Assembly: GCF_040654195.1 (NCBI RefSeq)
Contig: NZ_JBFAHM010000009.1
Location: 186,001-250,000 of the forward strand
Length of the DNA: 64,000 nt
Reading direction: 5' to 3'
Origin: Hamadaea sp013361475
GTDB taxonomy: Bacteria; Actinomycetota; Actinomycetes; Mycobacteriales; Micromonosporaceae
The notes beneath the pieces are model-generated. The model was not told where the DNA came from and made no database searches. It worked only from the letters and a program-made list of their open reading frames with translations. Every line of letters starts with the position of its first letter. The first letter of the stretch is position 1. Below, piece after piece: positions 22,859-31,641 of the stretch. Made by a program: the position numbers and the translations under genes.

Positions 22859-24327
22859 GCCAGCACGTCGACATCGCCGTCATCGGGGCCGGCTTCGGCG
22901 GCCTGGGCGCGGCGATCCGCCTGCGCAAGGCCGGGTTCGGCGACTTCCTCGTCTTCGACGACGGCGACGACGTGGGCGGCACCTGGCGGGACAACACATA
23001 CCCGGGATGCGCCTGCGACGTGCCGTCGCACCTCTACTCCTTCTCCTTCGCCCCCAATCCGGACTGGTCCGACACGTTCTCCGGCCAGGCCGAGATCTGG
23101 GCGTACCTGCGCGGGTGCGTCGACCGGTTCGGCTTGCGCGAGCACATCAGGACGAGGCACCGGGTGACCGACGCCGCCTGGGACGGCGCCCGGTGGGTGA
23201 TCACCACCAGCCAGGGCGAGTACACCGCTCGCGTCCTCATCGCGGCGGCCGGCCCGCTCAGCGATCCCTCCATTCCAGACATTCCCGGGATCGGCGACTT
23301 CCAGGGCACCGTCTTCCACTCCGCGCGCTGGCGGCACGACCACGAGCTGTCCGGCAAGCGCGTAGCGGTCATCGGCACCGGCGCGTCGGCGATCCAATTC
23401 GTCCCGCGCATCCAGCCGGAAGTCGCGCACCTGTCGCTCTTCCAGCGCACGCCGGCCTGGATCATGCCGCGGATGACCCGCCGGATCAGCCGCGTCGAGC
23501 GCCTGATCTACCGGCACGTCCCCGGCGCGCAGCGGCTCGCGCGCCTGGGCATCTACTCGGTCCGCGACGCGATGGGCGTCGGCTTCCTGCACCCGCGCGT
23601 GAACCGGCTCGCGTCCCGCCTCTCCCTGCGCACGCTCCGGCGGCAGGTGCGCGATCCCGAGCTTCGCGACAAGATCACGCCACGGTACGCGATGGGCTGC
23701 AAACGAGTCCTGATATCCAATGACTACTGGCCGGCGTTGACCAAGCCGAACGTCGACGTCGTGACGTCGGGCATCACCCGGATCACGGCGAGCGGCCTGG
23801 TCACGGCCGACGGCGTGGAGCATCCGGCCGACACGATCATCCTCGGCACCGGCTTCCACGTCACGGACTCGCCGATCATGCGGCACATTCGCGGGGCGGA
23901 CGGCCGAGCGCTAAGCGAGGCCTGGACGCCGAGCATGTACGCGTACCGGGGCACGACGGTGCCCGGCTTCCCGAACCTGTTCTTCCTGCTCGGACCCAAC
24001 ACCGGGCTCGGGCACACCTCGGTCGTGCTGATGATCGAGTCCCAGCTGAACCTCGTGGTCAAGGCGCTCAGGCACATGCGGGCGCGGGGCCTGGCCGCGA
24101 TCGAACCGACCCCGGCCGCGCAGCGCGCGTGGTCGGCCGTCGTCGAGCAGAAGATGCGCGGCACCGTGTGGGAGACCGGCTGCTCCAGCTGGTATCTCGA
24201 CGCGACCGGGCGCAACACGACCATCTGGCCCGGCTTCGCGACCGGCTTCCGGTGGCGTACGCGGCAGTTCCGGGCGGCGGACTATGTCACCCTCACCCCT
24301 GTCAAGGAGCACGCCGATGCGCTATGA
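22855..24327 (+). CDS. flavin-containing Baeyer-Villiger-type monooxygenase
   Basis: A 490-residue FAD/NADPH monooxygenase. The FAD loop is GAGFGGLG (residues 11-18), the Baeyer-Villiger fingerprint FxGxxxHxxxW appears as FQGTVFHSARW, and the NADPH loop is GTGASA. ATGF-like LGTGFHV lies near residue 320. Enzymes of this type insert oxygen next to ketones to give esters or lactones, which the alpha/beta hydrolase two genes on could then open. The ATG overlaps the DUF4873 stop (ATGA), and the end overlaps the SDR start by 11 bases. Confidence 0.92.
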   Translation: MSQHVDIAVIGAGFGGLGAAIRLRKAGFGDFLVFDDGDDVGGTWRDNTYPGCACDVPSHLYSFSFAPNPDWSDTFSGQAEIWAYLRGCVDRFGLREHIRTRHRVTDAAWDGARWVITTSQGEYTARVLIAAAGPLSDPSIPDIPGIGDFQGTVFHSARWRHDHELSGKRVAVIGTGASAIQFVPRIQPEVAHLSLFQRTPAWIMPRMTRRISRVERLIYRHVPGAQRLARLGIYSVRDAMGVGFLHPRVNRLASRLSLRTLRRQVRDPELRDKITPRYAMGCKRVLISNDYWPALTKPNVDVVTSGITRITASGLVTADGVEHPADTIILGTGFHVTDSPIMRHIRGADGRALSEAWTPSMYAYRGTTVPGFPNLFFLLGPNTGLGHTSVVLMIESQLNLVVKALRHMRARGLAAIEPTPAAQRAWSAVVEQKMRGTVWETGCSSWYLDATGRNTTIWPGFATGFRWRTRQFRAADYVTLTPVKEHADAL

Positions 24328-25234
24328 CCTGGCGGGCAAGACCGTTCTCATCACCGGCGCGGCGCGCGGCATCGGCGCCCAGGTCGCCCGGCTCGCCGCC
24401 GCCCGGGGCGCCCAGGTCGCCCTGGTCGGCTTGGAACCCGAGCTGCTGAACCAGGTCGCGGGGGAGGTCGGTGGCTTCGCGTACGCCGCCGACGTCACCG
24501 ACCAGTCCGGGTTGGACAGTGCGGTCGCCGCGACGGTGGACCGGTTCGGGCGGCTCGACGTCGTCGTGGCCAACGCCGGGATCGCCAACCTCGGCACGGT
24601 CGCGACCGGCCCGGTCGACGCGTTGGTGCGTACGGTCGAGGTGAATCTCGTCGGGGCCATGCGGACGGTCAGCGCCGCGCTCCCCCACGTCGCCGAAGCG
24701 AAGGGGCACGTCCTGATCGTGTCGTCGGCGGCGGCGTTCACGGCGATGCCCGGCATGGCGGCGTACTGCGGGTCGAAGGCGGGTGTGGAGCAGTTCGGCA
24801 ACGTGCTGCGGCTGGAGGCGTACCACCGGGGCGTCACGGTCGGGACCTGCCATCCGATCTGGATCGACACGGACCTGGTGCGGGACATCCGCGCCGACCT
24901 CGCCTCCTTCCGGTACGCCCAGAAGCGCCTGCCGTGGCCGCTGAACAGCGTCATCTCAGTCGAGCAGTGCGCGGAATCGATCGTCCGCGGGATCGAGCGC
25001 CGCAGGCGCAAGGTGTACGTGCCCCGGTCGATGGCGCTGGTGCAGGCGCTGCGCCCGATCGTGCTGTCGGGCTTCGCCGACCGCGTGATCCGGGCCGGCG
25101 GCGCGGGCCGGTTGGTCGGCCAGATGGAGGAGGAGGTCCGGAGTCTGGGGCGGGCCTTCGGGAAGACGTCGGTAGGGACGCCGACTGCGGAGGCGTCCCT
25201 ACCGGCACCTGAGCGGGCGGGAGCAGACGCGTGA
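24317..25234 (+). CDS. short-chain dehydrogenase/reductase
   Basis: A 305-residue SDR with cofactor loop TGAARGIG, VANAGIAN (NAG region), catalytic Ser in VSSAAAF and YCGSK. The 60-residue extension past the normal SDR core (from about 240) contains GRLVGQMEEEVRSLG and a Pro/Ala-rich tail. In this operon it probably makes the ketone used by the monooxygenase from an alcohol. It overlaps both neighbours (11 bases and GTGA), so the five genes are translationally coupled. Confidence 0.9.
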   Translation: MRYDLAGKTVLITGAARGIGAQVARLAAARGAQVALVGLEPELLNQVAGEVGGFAYAADVTDQSGLDSAVAATVDRFGRLDVVVANAGIANLGTVATGPVDALVRTVEVNLVGAMRTVSAALPHVAEAKGHVLIVSSAAAFTAMPGMAAYCGSKAGVEQFGNVLRLEAYHRGVTVGTCHPIWIDTDLVRDIRADLASFRYAQKRLPWPLNSVISVEQCAESIVRGIERRRRKVYVPRSMALVQALRPIVLSGFADRVIRAGGAGRLVGQMEEEVRSLGRAFGKTSVGTPTAEASLPAPERAGADA

Positions 25235-26031
25235 AGGTCAACCACAAGCGGGCCGGCACTGGGCCCACCCTCGTGCTCGTGCACGGCATCGGCCACCGGC
25301 ATCAGGCGTGGGAGCCGGTCTTCGACGCGCTCGCCGAGCACCACGACGTCATCGCGTTGGACCTGCCCGGTTTCGGCGGGTCACCCGTCCCCGACAGCGG
25401 GATGCCCCGCGACATGGCGGCCACCGTCGAGGCGATGGTCGAGACGTTCGACGAGTGGGGCCTGGACCGGCCGCACGTCGCCGGGTACAGCCTCGGCGGG
25501 GCGATCAGCCTGGAGCTGGCAGCGGCGGGAGCGGTCGCGTCAGCGACCGCGTTCTCGCCCGCCGGGTTCTTCACCGAGGCCGAGCGCCGCCGCGCCCTGC
25601 GCATTCTCACGACGCTTCGCGTCACGACGTTCGCCCCCACTCCCCTCGTCCGCCTGACGTGCGGCCGGCCGGCGCTGCGCGCCACGTCGTTCGGGTCCCT
25701 GATGGCGTACCCGGGGAATCTCGACAACGACCGTGCGCTGGGTGACGCGCTGGCGTTGCGGCGGGGCAAGGGTTTCCGGGCCGTGGCGCGGGCGTCGAAG
25801 GGCTACCGCTTCGACTCGGCCGCCCTCACCGGCGCCGTCCCGGTCGCCATCGGCTGGGGTGAGCACGACCGGATCTTCGGCGTCCACATGGCCGACCGGG
25901 CCCGAGCGGAGATCCCGACCGCCCGCGTCATCCGCCTCAGCGGCTGCGGTCACGTCCCGATGAGCGACGATCCCACGGCGGTGGCCGACCTGATCCTCCA
26001 GACCACCGGAGCCCGGGCGCAGGTCGCCTGA
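25231..26031 (+). CDS. alpha/beta hydrolase
   Basis: A 266-residue alpha/beta-hydrolase. The oxyanion HG is in LVHGIGHRHQAW, the nucleophile elbow is GYSLGG (Ser about 88), the acid lies in GWGEHDRIF and the His in GCGHVP. It could hydrolyse the ester or lactone made by the Baeyer-Villiger enzyme. The GTG start overlaps the SDR stop. Its own TGA stop is formed by the first three bases of a family B hairpin element, so that element is fused to the end of the gene. Confidence 0.9.
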   Translation: MKVNHKRAGTGPTLVLVHGIGHRHQAWEPVFDALAEHHDVIALDLPGFGGSPVPDSGMPRDMAATVEAMVETFDEWGLDRPHVAGYSLGGAISLELAAAGAVASATAFSPAGFFTEAERRRALRILTTLRVTTFAPTPLVRLTCGRPALRATSFGSLMAYPGNLDNDRALGDALALRRGKGFRAVARASKGYRFDSAALTGAVPVAIGWGEHDRIFGVHMADRARAEIPTARVIRLSGCGHVPMSDDPTAVADLILQTTGARAQVA

Positions 26032-26101
26032 TCACTGCGTCACCCATGCTGCTTCACGCAGCGAATTGTCCGCCGAAACCGCATGGCAGACGCTTCATGC
26101 T
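26029..26101. repeat. family B 73-nt hairpin element, copy 1 (degenerate)
   Basis: It starts TGATCACTGCGTCACCCATG, carries the loop core GCGAATTGTCCG at offset 32 and CATGGCAGACGC at offset 53. These are the same offsets as in the copies at 31533 and 58684. The right arm end has decayed (TTCATGCT in place of ATGATCA). It overlaps the stop of the hydrolase gene. Confidence 0.75.
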
Positions 26102-26109
26102 TTGATTTC

Positions 26110-26838
26110 TCAGCCCACAAAAGTCAGCATCGCCGCCACGAGATACCCCAGCACCGTGGCCAAGCCGACGGCCGAACCACCGGTCCGGAACGCCTCCGGC
26201 ATCATCGAGTCCGACAGCATCGTGAGAACCGCCCCGGCGGCGAACGCGGACGCGAAATAGCCGCCGTCCGGCACCGAGTCGGCCAGGGCGAACCCGAGCC
26301 CGGCGAGCACCGCACAGGCAATCGTCAGACCGGTCCACATCCGAAAGACGCGCCGTCCCGTATACCCCGCGGCGAGCATGCTCGTCGTGCCGGCGATACC
26401 CTGCGGCACGTTCGAGACGAACACGGCGGCGACGAACGCCACACTGATCCCGCCACCCGCCGCCAGGCTGATCCCCAGAATGAACGCCTCCGGTATGCCG
26501 TCCAGCAGCGCACCGAGAAACATCGCCACACCCGAACCGGACTGAGCGGCGGGCGCGATCCGCTGCCGGTTCTTGCCACCGCCGCGGTCGATGAGCCAGT
26601 CGCAGACGAAATAGACGACCGCGCCACTGACGAACCCGAGCGCCGTGTCCACCCCGGCCTGCAGGATGGCCTGGGGCACCAGTTCGTAGGCGACCGCCGC
26701 GAGGAGCGTACCGGCGCCGAAGCCGCTCACCAGTCCGGTCAGCCGGGGCCGGCGGCCCATCGGACCGGCGAGCACCTGCCCGAGATAAAGGGCGGACGAC
26801 GAGAACGCGCCCCAGAAGACCGCCGCCCACAACCCCAT
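26110..26838 (-). CDS. ZIP-family-like membrane transporter
   Basis: A 242-residue protein with about seven to eight hydrophobic segments. The overall pattern fits ZIP metal permeases, including the paired central helices: ALLDGIPEAFILGISLA and FVSNVPQGIAGTTSM. In typical ZIP proteins these read HNxPEG and HExPxE. Here both leading histidines are replaced (Asp and Ser), so metal selectivity may differ or transport may be altered. A cytosolic loop RGGGKNRQR separates the halves. It is convergent with the hydrolase operon. Confidence 0.75.
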   Translation of the reverse strand: MGLWAAVFWGAFSSSALYLGQVLAGPMGRRPRLTGLVSGFGAGTLLAAVAYELVPQAILQAGVDTALGFVSGAVVYFVCDWLIDRGGGKNRQRIAPAAQSGSGVAMFLGALLDGIPEAFILGISLAAGGGISVAFVAAVFVSNVPQGIAGTTSMLAAGYTGRRVFRMWTGLTIACAVLAGLGFALADSVPDGGYFASAFAAGAVLTMLSDSMMPEAFRTGGSAVGLATVLGYLVAAMLTFVG

Positions 26839-26865
26839 GCTGGGATGGTGGCACGGCTCGGCGGG

Positions 26866-27312
26866 CTACCCGGGCGGAATCGTCCGGCGTACCTCGTCGG
26901 CGTGTTCACGCAAGTAGTCGGCCAGCTCCGGCGGGAACAACCGGCAGTCGGCCAGCGCCTCTTTCGTGAGCGGGATGCGGTCGATGGCGTACTCGCCCTT
27001 GGCCGGGTCGCTGAACTCGGGACCGTGCCGCTGGTCGAAGTCCATCGAGATCAGCCGGGCGGCGTACAGGTGCTGCAACGGGGTCTTGCCGTCGGCGTAC
27101 GGGGTCTCACGGCTGGTCAGCAGGACCGGCTCGGCGATGACCGCCTTCAGCTCCTCGTCCAGCTCCCGGCGCAGCGCCGCCACCAGATCCGCGTCCTGGG
27201 GCTCCACACCACCACCCGGCAGCGCCCAGTAGACCGGTACGCCCGGCCGCTGCCGCCGGAACACCACCAGGTCGTCGCCGTCCAGCAGAGCCGCACGTAC
27301 GCGTTCCTTCAT
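26866..27312 (-). CDS. Nudix hydrolase with variant Nudix box
   Basis: A 148-residue Nudix-fold protein. The box region reads GGGVEPQDADLVAALRRELDEEL. Compared with Gx5Ex7REUXEEXGU it has Ala for the first Glu and Lys for the final Gly, while the RE and EE core remains. FRRQRPGVPVYWALPGG before it is standard. The ATG at 27312 excludes an unlikely upstream extension. It is divergent from the oxidoreductase gene with 32 bases between starts, so both mRNAs must have very short leaders. Confidence 0.82.
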   Translation of the reverse strand: MKERVRAALLDGDDLVVFRRQRPGVPVYWALPGGGVEPQDADLVAALRRELDEELKAVIAEPVLLTSRETPYADGKTPLQHLYAARLISMDFDQRHGPEFSDPAKGEYAIDRIPLTKEALADCRLFPPELADYLREHADEVRRTIPPG

Positions 27313-27344
27313 CCACTGAGTCTGGCACGGCTGAGCCTGGCACG

Positions 27345-28364
27345 ATGTTCCTTGTGCGAGTAGGGATCGCCGGGTACGGCGTCGCGGGGCGGATCTTCCA
27401 CGGCGGGCTGCTCCGCCAGACACCCGGGGCCGAGGTGGTCGCGGTGGTGACGCGGAACCCGGAACGCCGGGCCGAGGTGGCCGCCGACTTCCCGGCCGCC
27501 GCCGTCCGGGACGACCTGACCGGGATGCTCGCCGACGATCGCCCCGACCTCGTGGTGCTGGCGACGCCGACTCGGTTCCACGCCGACGCCGCATTGGAGT
27601 GCTTCGCCTCCGGCGTACCGGTCGTGGTGGACAAGCCGATGGCGCTCGACGCCGAGCAGGCCCAGCAGATGGTGACCGCGGCCGAGGTGGCCGGAGTCGA
27701 CTTCACGCTCTTCCAGAACCGGCGCTGGGACAGCGACTTCCTGACGGTACGCCGGCTGATCGGCGACGGGGAGCTGGGCGAGGTGCTGCGCTTCGAGTCG
27801 CGCTTCGAACGGTGGCGGCCCGAGCCCGCGCCCGGCAAATGGCGGGAGGACCTGCCGCCGGAGGAGGGCGGCGGTTCGCTGCTCGACCTCGGCAGCCACC
27901 TGGTGGACCAGGCCGTGCAACTCCTGGGACCCGTCCACTCCGTGTACGCCGAAGTCGCGTCGCGCCGGGGCACGGCGGCCGACGACGACGTCTTCGTCGC
28001 GCTGACCCACCTCGGCGACGTCCACTCGCATCTGTCCTGCGGCAACCTCGCCGGCGCGCCCGGGCCACGGCTACGCGTCCTGGGGACGGGCGGGGCGTTC
28101 GTCGTGCACGACCTCGACGGTCAGGAGGACGCGCTGCGTACCGGACGCCGGGTGGTCACCCCGGTCGGGCGGCTGTGCCGGGGCGCCGACTTCGTGCCGG
28201 TCGAGCCGACCCCGGGCGACTGGGCCTCGTACTACCCGGCCGTGTTCGCCGCGATCGAGGGAAAGCGCCCGATGCCGGTCGACCCCTGGGACGGCGTGCA
28301 CACCATGGAGGTGCTGGACGCCGCCCGCGCCTCCGCCGCCACCGGCTCCACCATCTCCCTCTAA
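27345..28364 (+). CDS. Gfo/Idh/MocA-family oxidoreductase
   Basis: A 339-residue NAD(P)-dependent oxidoreductase. The Rossmann loop is GIAGYGVAGRIFHG (residues 7-20) and the family EKP-type motif is VDKPMAL. The C-terminal alpha/beta domain has the GGGSLLDLGSHLVDQ block, with the catalytic His/Asp pair. These enzymes act on sugars, polyols or their derivatives. A GTG three codons in (27354) is a possible alternative start. Confidence 0.9.
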   Translation: MFLVRVGIAGYGVAGRIFHGGLLRQTPGAEVVAVVTRNPERRAEVAADFPAAAVRDDLTGMLADDRPDLVVLATPTRFHADAALECFASGVPVVVDKPMALDAEQAQQMVTAAEVAGVDFTLFQNRRWDSDFLTVRRLIGDGELGEVLRFESRFERWRPEPAPGKWREDLPPEEGGGSLLDLGSHLVDQAVQLLGPVHSVYAEVASRRGTAADDDVFVALTHLGDVHSHLSCGNLAGAPGPRLRVLGTGGAFVVHDLDGQEDALRTGRRVVTPVGRLCRGADFVPVEPTPGDWASYYPAVFAAIEGKRPMPVDPWDGVHTMEVLDAARASAATGSTISL

Positions 28365-28395
28365 CTCTCCCCCTTCCCTCCGCCGCTTTCCGCGC

Positions 28396-28500
28396 GATCA
28401 TGATCTATCGGTCGTGATCTTGGTGGAATCGTGTGGGTGGGCGGGTGGTGGTGTCGTGTCCTCAGCACCCTGATCGTTCCCGCGCGAGCCTGATCGACAA
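28396..28500. repeat. family C intergenic repeat, copy 1
   Basis: It contains GATCATGATCTATCGGTCGTGATC (positions 28396-28419), then GTGTCGTGTCC, then ACCCTGATCGTTCCC. The same blocks occur in the same order on the minus strand at 55065-54984. Copy 1 has about 30 extra bases between the first and second block. It is non-coding and sits before the DinB-like gene. Confidence 0.6.
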
Positions 28501-28534
28501 CGGGAGTGTCGTACCCCGGCCTTACGTTCGTGAG

Positions 28535-29011
28535 GTGTTCTCACCGCTCACCGACGACCGCACTCCGTCGTCCGTCGTGGCCGGGCTGGTCGACGACGTG
28601 CTCGCCCTCGCCGAGACCTGGCCCGCCTGGGACGGGACGCCCCGCCCCTCCGGCGACCGCGTCTACACCCCGCACAAGGCGATCCGGCGCGTCGTGGACC
28701 ACCTCGTCGACCATCTCGCCGAGCTGGAGGCGACGCTGGCCGGGGCCGAGCCGCTGCCCGATCACTGGCACGGCTCGGCCGTGACGACCGCGGCGGATCT
28801 GGCCGAGTTCACGGCCGAGGATCTCGCCGAGGCGCGCAGCCGCCTGACCCGGCTGGCCGAGATCTGGCGGCTGCGGCTCGACTCGCTGACCGACGAGGAA
28901 CTGGACAAGAGCACCGGCGGCTGGTCGCCCCGTGAGCTGGCCTTCCACGTCGCCGAGTCGGCCTACTACGCCGAGGTGGTGGGCAACTTGACACCGAGAA
29001 CGCCCGCCTAG
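28535..29011 (+). CDS. DinB-like four-helix protein
   Basis: A 158-residue protein with the helical pattern of the DinB/YfiT superfamily. The first helix holds two His in RRVVDHLVDHLAELE, and the last holds FHVAESAYYAEVV, giving a possible His metal triad. Relatives are metal-dependent thiol-transfer or mycothiol-linked enzymes, but the reaction here is unknown. A longer in-frame reading from 28433 would run through the family C repeat, so I chose the GTG at 28535. The Shine-Dalgarno site (GAG) is weak. Confidence 0.7.
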   Translation: MFSPLTDDRTPSSVVAGLVDDVLALAETWPAWDGTPRPSGDRVYTPHKAIRRVVDHLVDHLAELEATLAGAEPLPDHWHGSAVTTAADLAEFTAEDLAEARSRLTRLAEIWRLRLDSLTDEELDKSTGGWSPRELAFHVAESAYYAEVVGNLTPRTPA

Positions 29012-29058
29012 CGTGTCCCGGCGCGGCGGCGGGCCGACCGACCGGGCAGAATGCTCCG

Positions 29059-31524
29059 GTGACAACCGACGCCCAGACCACCGCTTCGACCGTGCCGCAG
29101 CCCCGGATCGCCGCTCAGATCGCCACCGAGCTCGGCGTACGCGAAGGGCAGGTGACCGCGGCCGTCGACCTGCTCGACGGCGGCGCCACCGTGCCGTTCA
29201 TCGCCCGGTACCGGAAGGAGGTCACCGGAGCGCTCGACGACGCCCAGCTGCGTACGCTCGAGGAGCGCCTGCGCTACCTGCGGGAGCTGGAGGAGCGCCG
29301 GGCGGCCATCCTGGAGTCGATCCGTTCCCAGGGCAAGCTCGACGACGCGTTGCAGGCGCAGATCCTCGCCGCCGACACCAAGGCCCGGCTGGAGGACATC
29401 TACCTGCCGTTCAAGCCGAAGCGGCGGACGAAGGCGCAGATCGCCCGCGAGGCCGGTCTGGAGCCGCTGGCCGACCTGCTGCTGGGCGACCCGACGCTCG
29501 ACCCGGTCGCCACCGCCGCCGGATACGTGAACGAGGCGGTCGCCGACGCGGCGGCGGCGCTCGACGGCGCCCGCGCGATCCTCATCGAACGGTTCTCCGA
29601 GGACGCCGACCTCATCGGGGAGCTGCGGGAGCAGGTCTGGAACCGGGGTCTGCTCGCGTCGAAGGTCCGCGACGGCAAGCAGGAGGCCGGCGCCAAGTTC
29701 GCCGACTACTTCGACTTCTCCGAGCCCTTCACGAAGATGCCGTCGCACCGCGTGCTGGCGATGTTCCGGGGCGAGAAGGAGGAGATTCTCGACATCGCGG
29801 TCCAGCCCGAGGCGCCCGAGGACGCCCCCGAGTTCGGCCCGACGCGCTTCGAGCAGCTCATCGCCCGCCGGGTCGGGATCACCGACCAGGGCCGCCCGGC
29901 CGACAAGTGGCTCTCCGACACCGTCCGGTACGCCTGGCGTACGCGGATTCTGACGCACCTCGGGATCGACGCGCGCATGCGGCTCTGGCAGCAGGCCGAG
30001 GACGAGGCGGTCCGGGTGTTCGCGGCGAACCTGCGCGACCTGCTGCTCGCCGCTCCGGCCGGCACCCGGGCGACGCTCGGCCTCGACCCCGGTTTCCGCA
30101 CCGGGGTGAAGGTGGCCGTCGTCGACGCCACCGGCAAGGTCGTCGCGACCCACACGATCTACCCGCACGTCCCGCACAACAAGTGGGACGAGTCGATCGC
30201 CGTGCTGGCCCGCCTCTGCCAGGTCCACCAGGTGGAGCTGGTCGCCATCGGCAACGGCACCGCCTCCCGGGAGACCGACAAGCTGGCCGCCGATCTCATC
30301 AAGCTCTACCCGCAGCTCAACCTGACCAAGATCGTGGTCTCCGAGGCCGGCGCCTCGGTCTACTCGGCTTCCGCATACGCCTCCGCCGAGCTGCCCGAAC
30401 TCGACGTGTCGCTGCGGGGCGCGGTGTCGATCGCCCGGCGGCTGCAGGACCCGCTGGCCGAGCTGGTCAAGATCGACCCGAAGTCGATCGGCGTCGGGCA
30501 ATACCAGCACGACCTCGCGGAAGGCAAGCTGTCGCGGTCGCTCGACGCCGTCGTCGAGGACTGTGTGAACGCCGTCGGCGTCGACGTGAACACCGCATCG
30601 GCTCCGCTGCTGACCCGGGTCTCCGGGATCACCGAGAGCCTCGCGAAGAACATCGTCGCGTTCCGGGAGGAGAACGGGCCGTTCCGCAATCGCCGGACGA
30701 TCCAGCAGGTCCCCCGGCTCGGCCCGAAGGCGTTCGAGCAGTGCGCCGGCTTCCTGCGGATCCGCGGCGGCGACGACCCGCTCGACTTCTCCAGCGTGCA
30801 CCCGGAGGCGTACCCGGTCGTGCGGCGCATCCTGGACGGCGAGGGCGCCACGATCGACACCCTCATCGGCAACTCGACCGCGCTGCGCAAGATCAAGCCC
30901 ACGGCGTACGTGGACGAGACCTTCGGTCTGCCGACGATCACCGACATCCTGAAGGAGCTGGAGAAGCCGGGCCGCGACCCGCGTCCGGCGTTCAAGACGG
31001 CGACCTTCGCCGACGGCGTCGAGAAGATCTCCGACCTGGTCCCCGGCATGCTGCTGGAGGGCGTGGTGACCAACGTCGCCGCGTTCGGCGCCTTCGTCGA
31101 CGTCGGCGTCCACCAGGACGGCCTGGTCCACGTCTCGGCGCTGTCCAAGACCTTCGTCAAGGACCCCCGTGACGTCGTCAAGTCCGGTGACGTCGTACGC
31201 GTCAAGGTGCTCGACGTCGACGTGCCACGCAAGCGGATCTCGCTGACGCTGCGCCTCGACGACGTCCCCGGCGACGGCGGCGGGCAGTCCCGCGACCGAG
31301 GCCAGCGGCAGCCCGGCGGCCAGCGCCAAGGCGGCGGCCCGGGCGGCGGCGGCCAGCGCCAAGGCGGTCAAGGCGGCGGCGGCCAAGGCGGCGGCGGTCA
31401 AGGCGGCCAGCGCGGTGGACAGCAGGGCGGCCAACGGGGCGGCCAGCGTGGCGGCGGCCGTCCGCAAGGCGGCAGCACCGACACCGCGCTCGCCGACGCG
31501 CTTCGCCGGGCCGGCCTCGCCTGA
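29059..31524 (+). CDS. tex: Tex-family RNA-binding transcription accessory protein
   Basis: An 821-residue Tex/Spt6-like protein. The order is N-terminal helical domain (FIARYRKEVTGALDD), YqgF/RuvC-like domain (LGLDPGFRTGVKVAVVDATG), helix-hairpin-helix (NTASAPLLTRVSGI) and an S1 domain at about 660-730 (LLEGVVTNVAAFGAFVDVG). The final 88 residues are a Gly/Gln/Arg repeat tail (GGQRGGQQGG-type units) ending ADALRRAGLA. Tex binds nucleic acid and affects transcription and RNA turnover. The RGG-like tail is longer than in many Tex proteins. The GTG is seven bases after CAGAAT, a possible -10, so the mRNA may be leaderless. Confidence 0.95.
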   Translation: MTTDAQTTASTVPQPRIAAQIATELGVREGQVTAAVDLLDGGATVPFIARYRKEVTGALDDAQLRTLEERLRYLRELEERRAAILESIRSQGKLDDALQAQILAADTKARLEDIYLPFKPKRRTKAQIAREAGLEPLADLLLGDPTLDPVATAAGYVNEAVADAAAALDGARAILIERFSEDADLIGELREQVWNRGLLASKVRDGKQEAGAKFADYFDFSEPFTKMPSHRVLAMFRGEKEEILDIAVQPEAPEDAPEFGPTRFEQLIARRVGITDQGRPADKWLSDTVRYAWRTRILTHLGIDARMRLWQQAEDEAVRVFAANLRDLLLAAPAGTRATLGLDPGFRTGVKVAVVDATGKVVATHTIYPHVPHNKWDESIAVLARLCQVHQVELVAIGNGTASRETDKLAADLIKLYPQLNLTKIVVSEAGASVYSASAYASAELPELDVSLRGAVSIARRLQDPLAELVKIDPKSIGVGQYQHDLAEGKLSRSLDAVVEDCVNAVGVDVNTASAPLLTRVSGITESLAKNIVAFREENGPFRNRRTIQQVPRLGPKAFEQCAGFLRIRGGDDPLDFSSVHPEAYPVVRRILDGEGATIDTLIGNSTALRKIKPTAYVDETFGLPTITDILKELEKPGRDPRPAFKTATFADGVEKISDLVPGMLLEGVVTNVAAFGAFVDVGVHQDGLVHVSALSKTFVKDPRDVVKSGDVVRVKVLDVDVPRKRISLTLRLDDVPGDGGGQSRDRGQRQPGGQRQGGGPGGGGQRQGGQGGGGQGGGGQGGQRGGQQGGQRGGQRGGGRPQGGSTDTALADALRRAGLA

Positions 31525-31532
31525 TCCAGGCT

Positions 31533-31605
31533 TGATCATTGCGTCAGCCATGCTGTTTACTCGGGCATTTCGCCTCGGGAAGCAGCATGGCTGACGCAAT
31601 GATCA
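31533..31605. repeat. family B 73-nt hairpin element, copy 2
   Basis: A perfect 23-bp inverted repeat (TGATCATTGCGTCAGCCATG at its outside, 31533-31555 against 31583-31605) with a 27-base loop. Relative to the other copies it is inverted: the loop core GCGAAATGCCCG reads on the minus strand, again 32 bases from the element end. It lies eight bases past the tex stop and probably also acts as its terminator. Confidence 0.9.
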
Positions 31606-31641
31606 TGACGAGCGGCGCTGAGCGAGTGGGAGACTGACCGC

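Noticed and set aside
29008..31599. An 863-codon frame antisense to tex
   Set aside because: It is the mirror of a high-GC gene with strong codon bias; no ribosome-binding site or recognisable motif.
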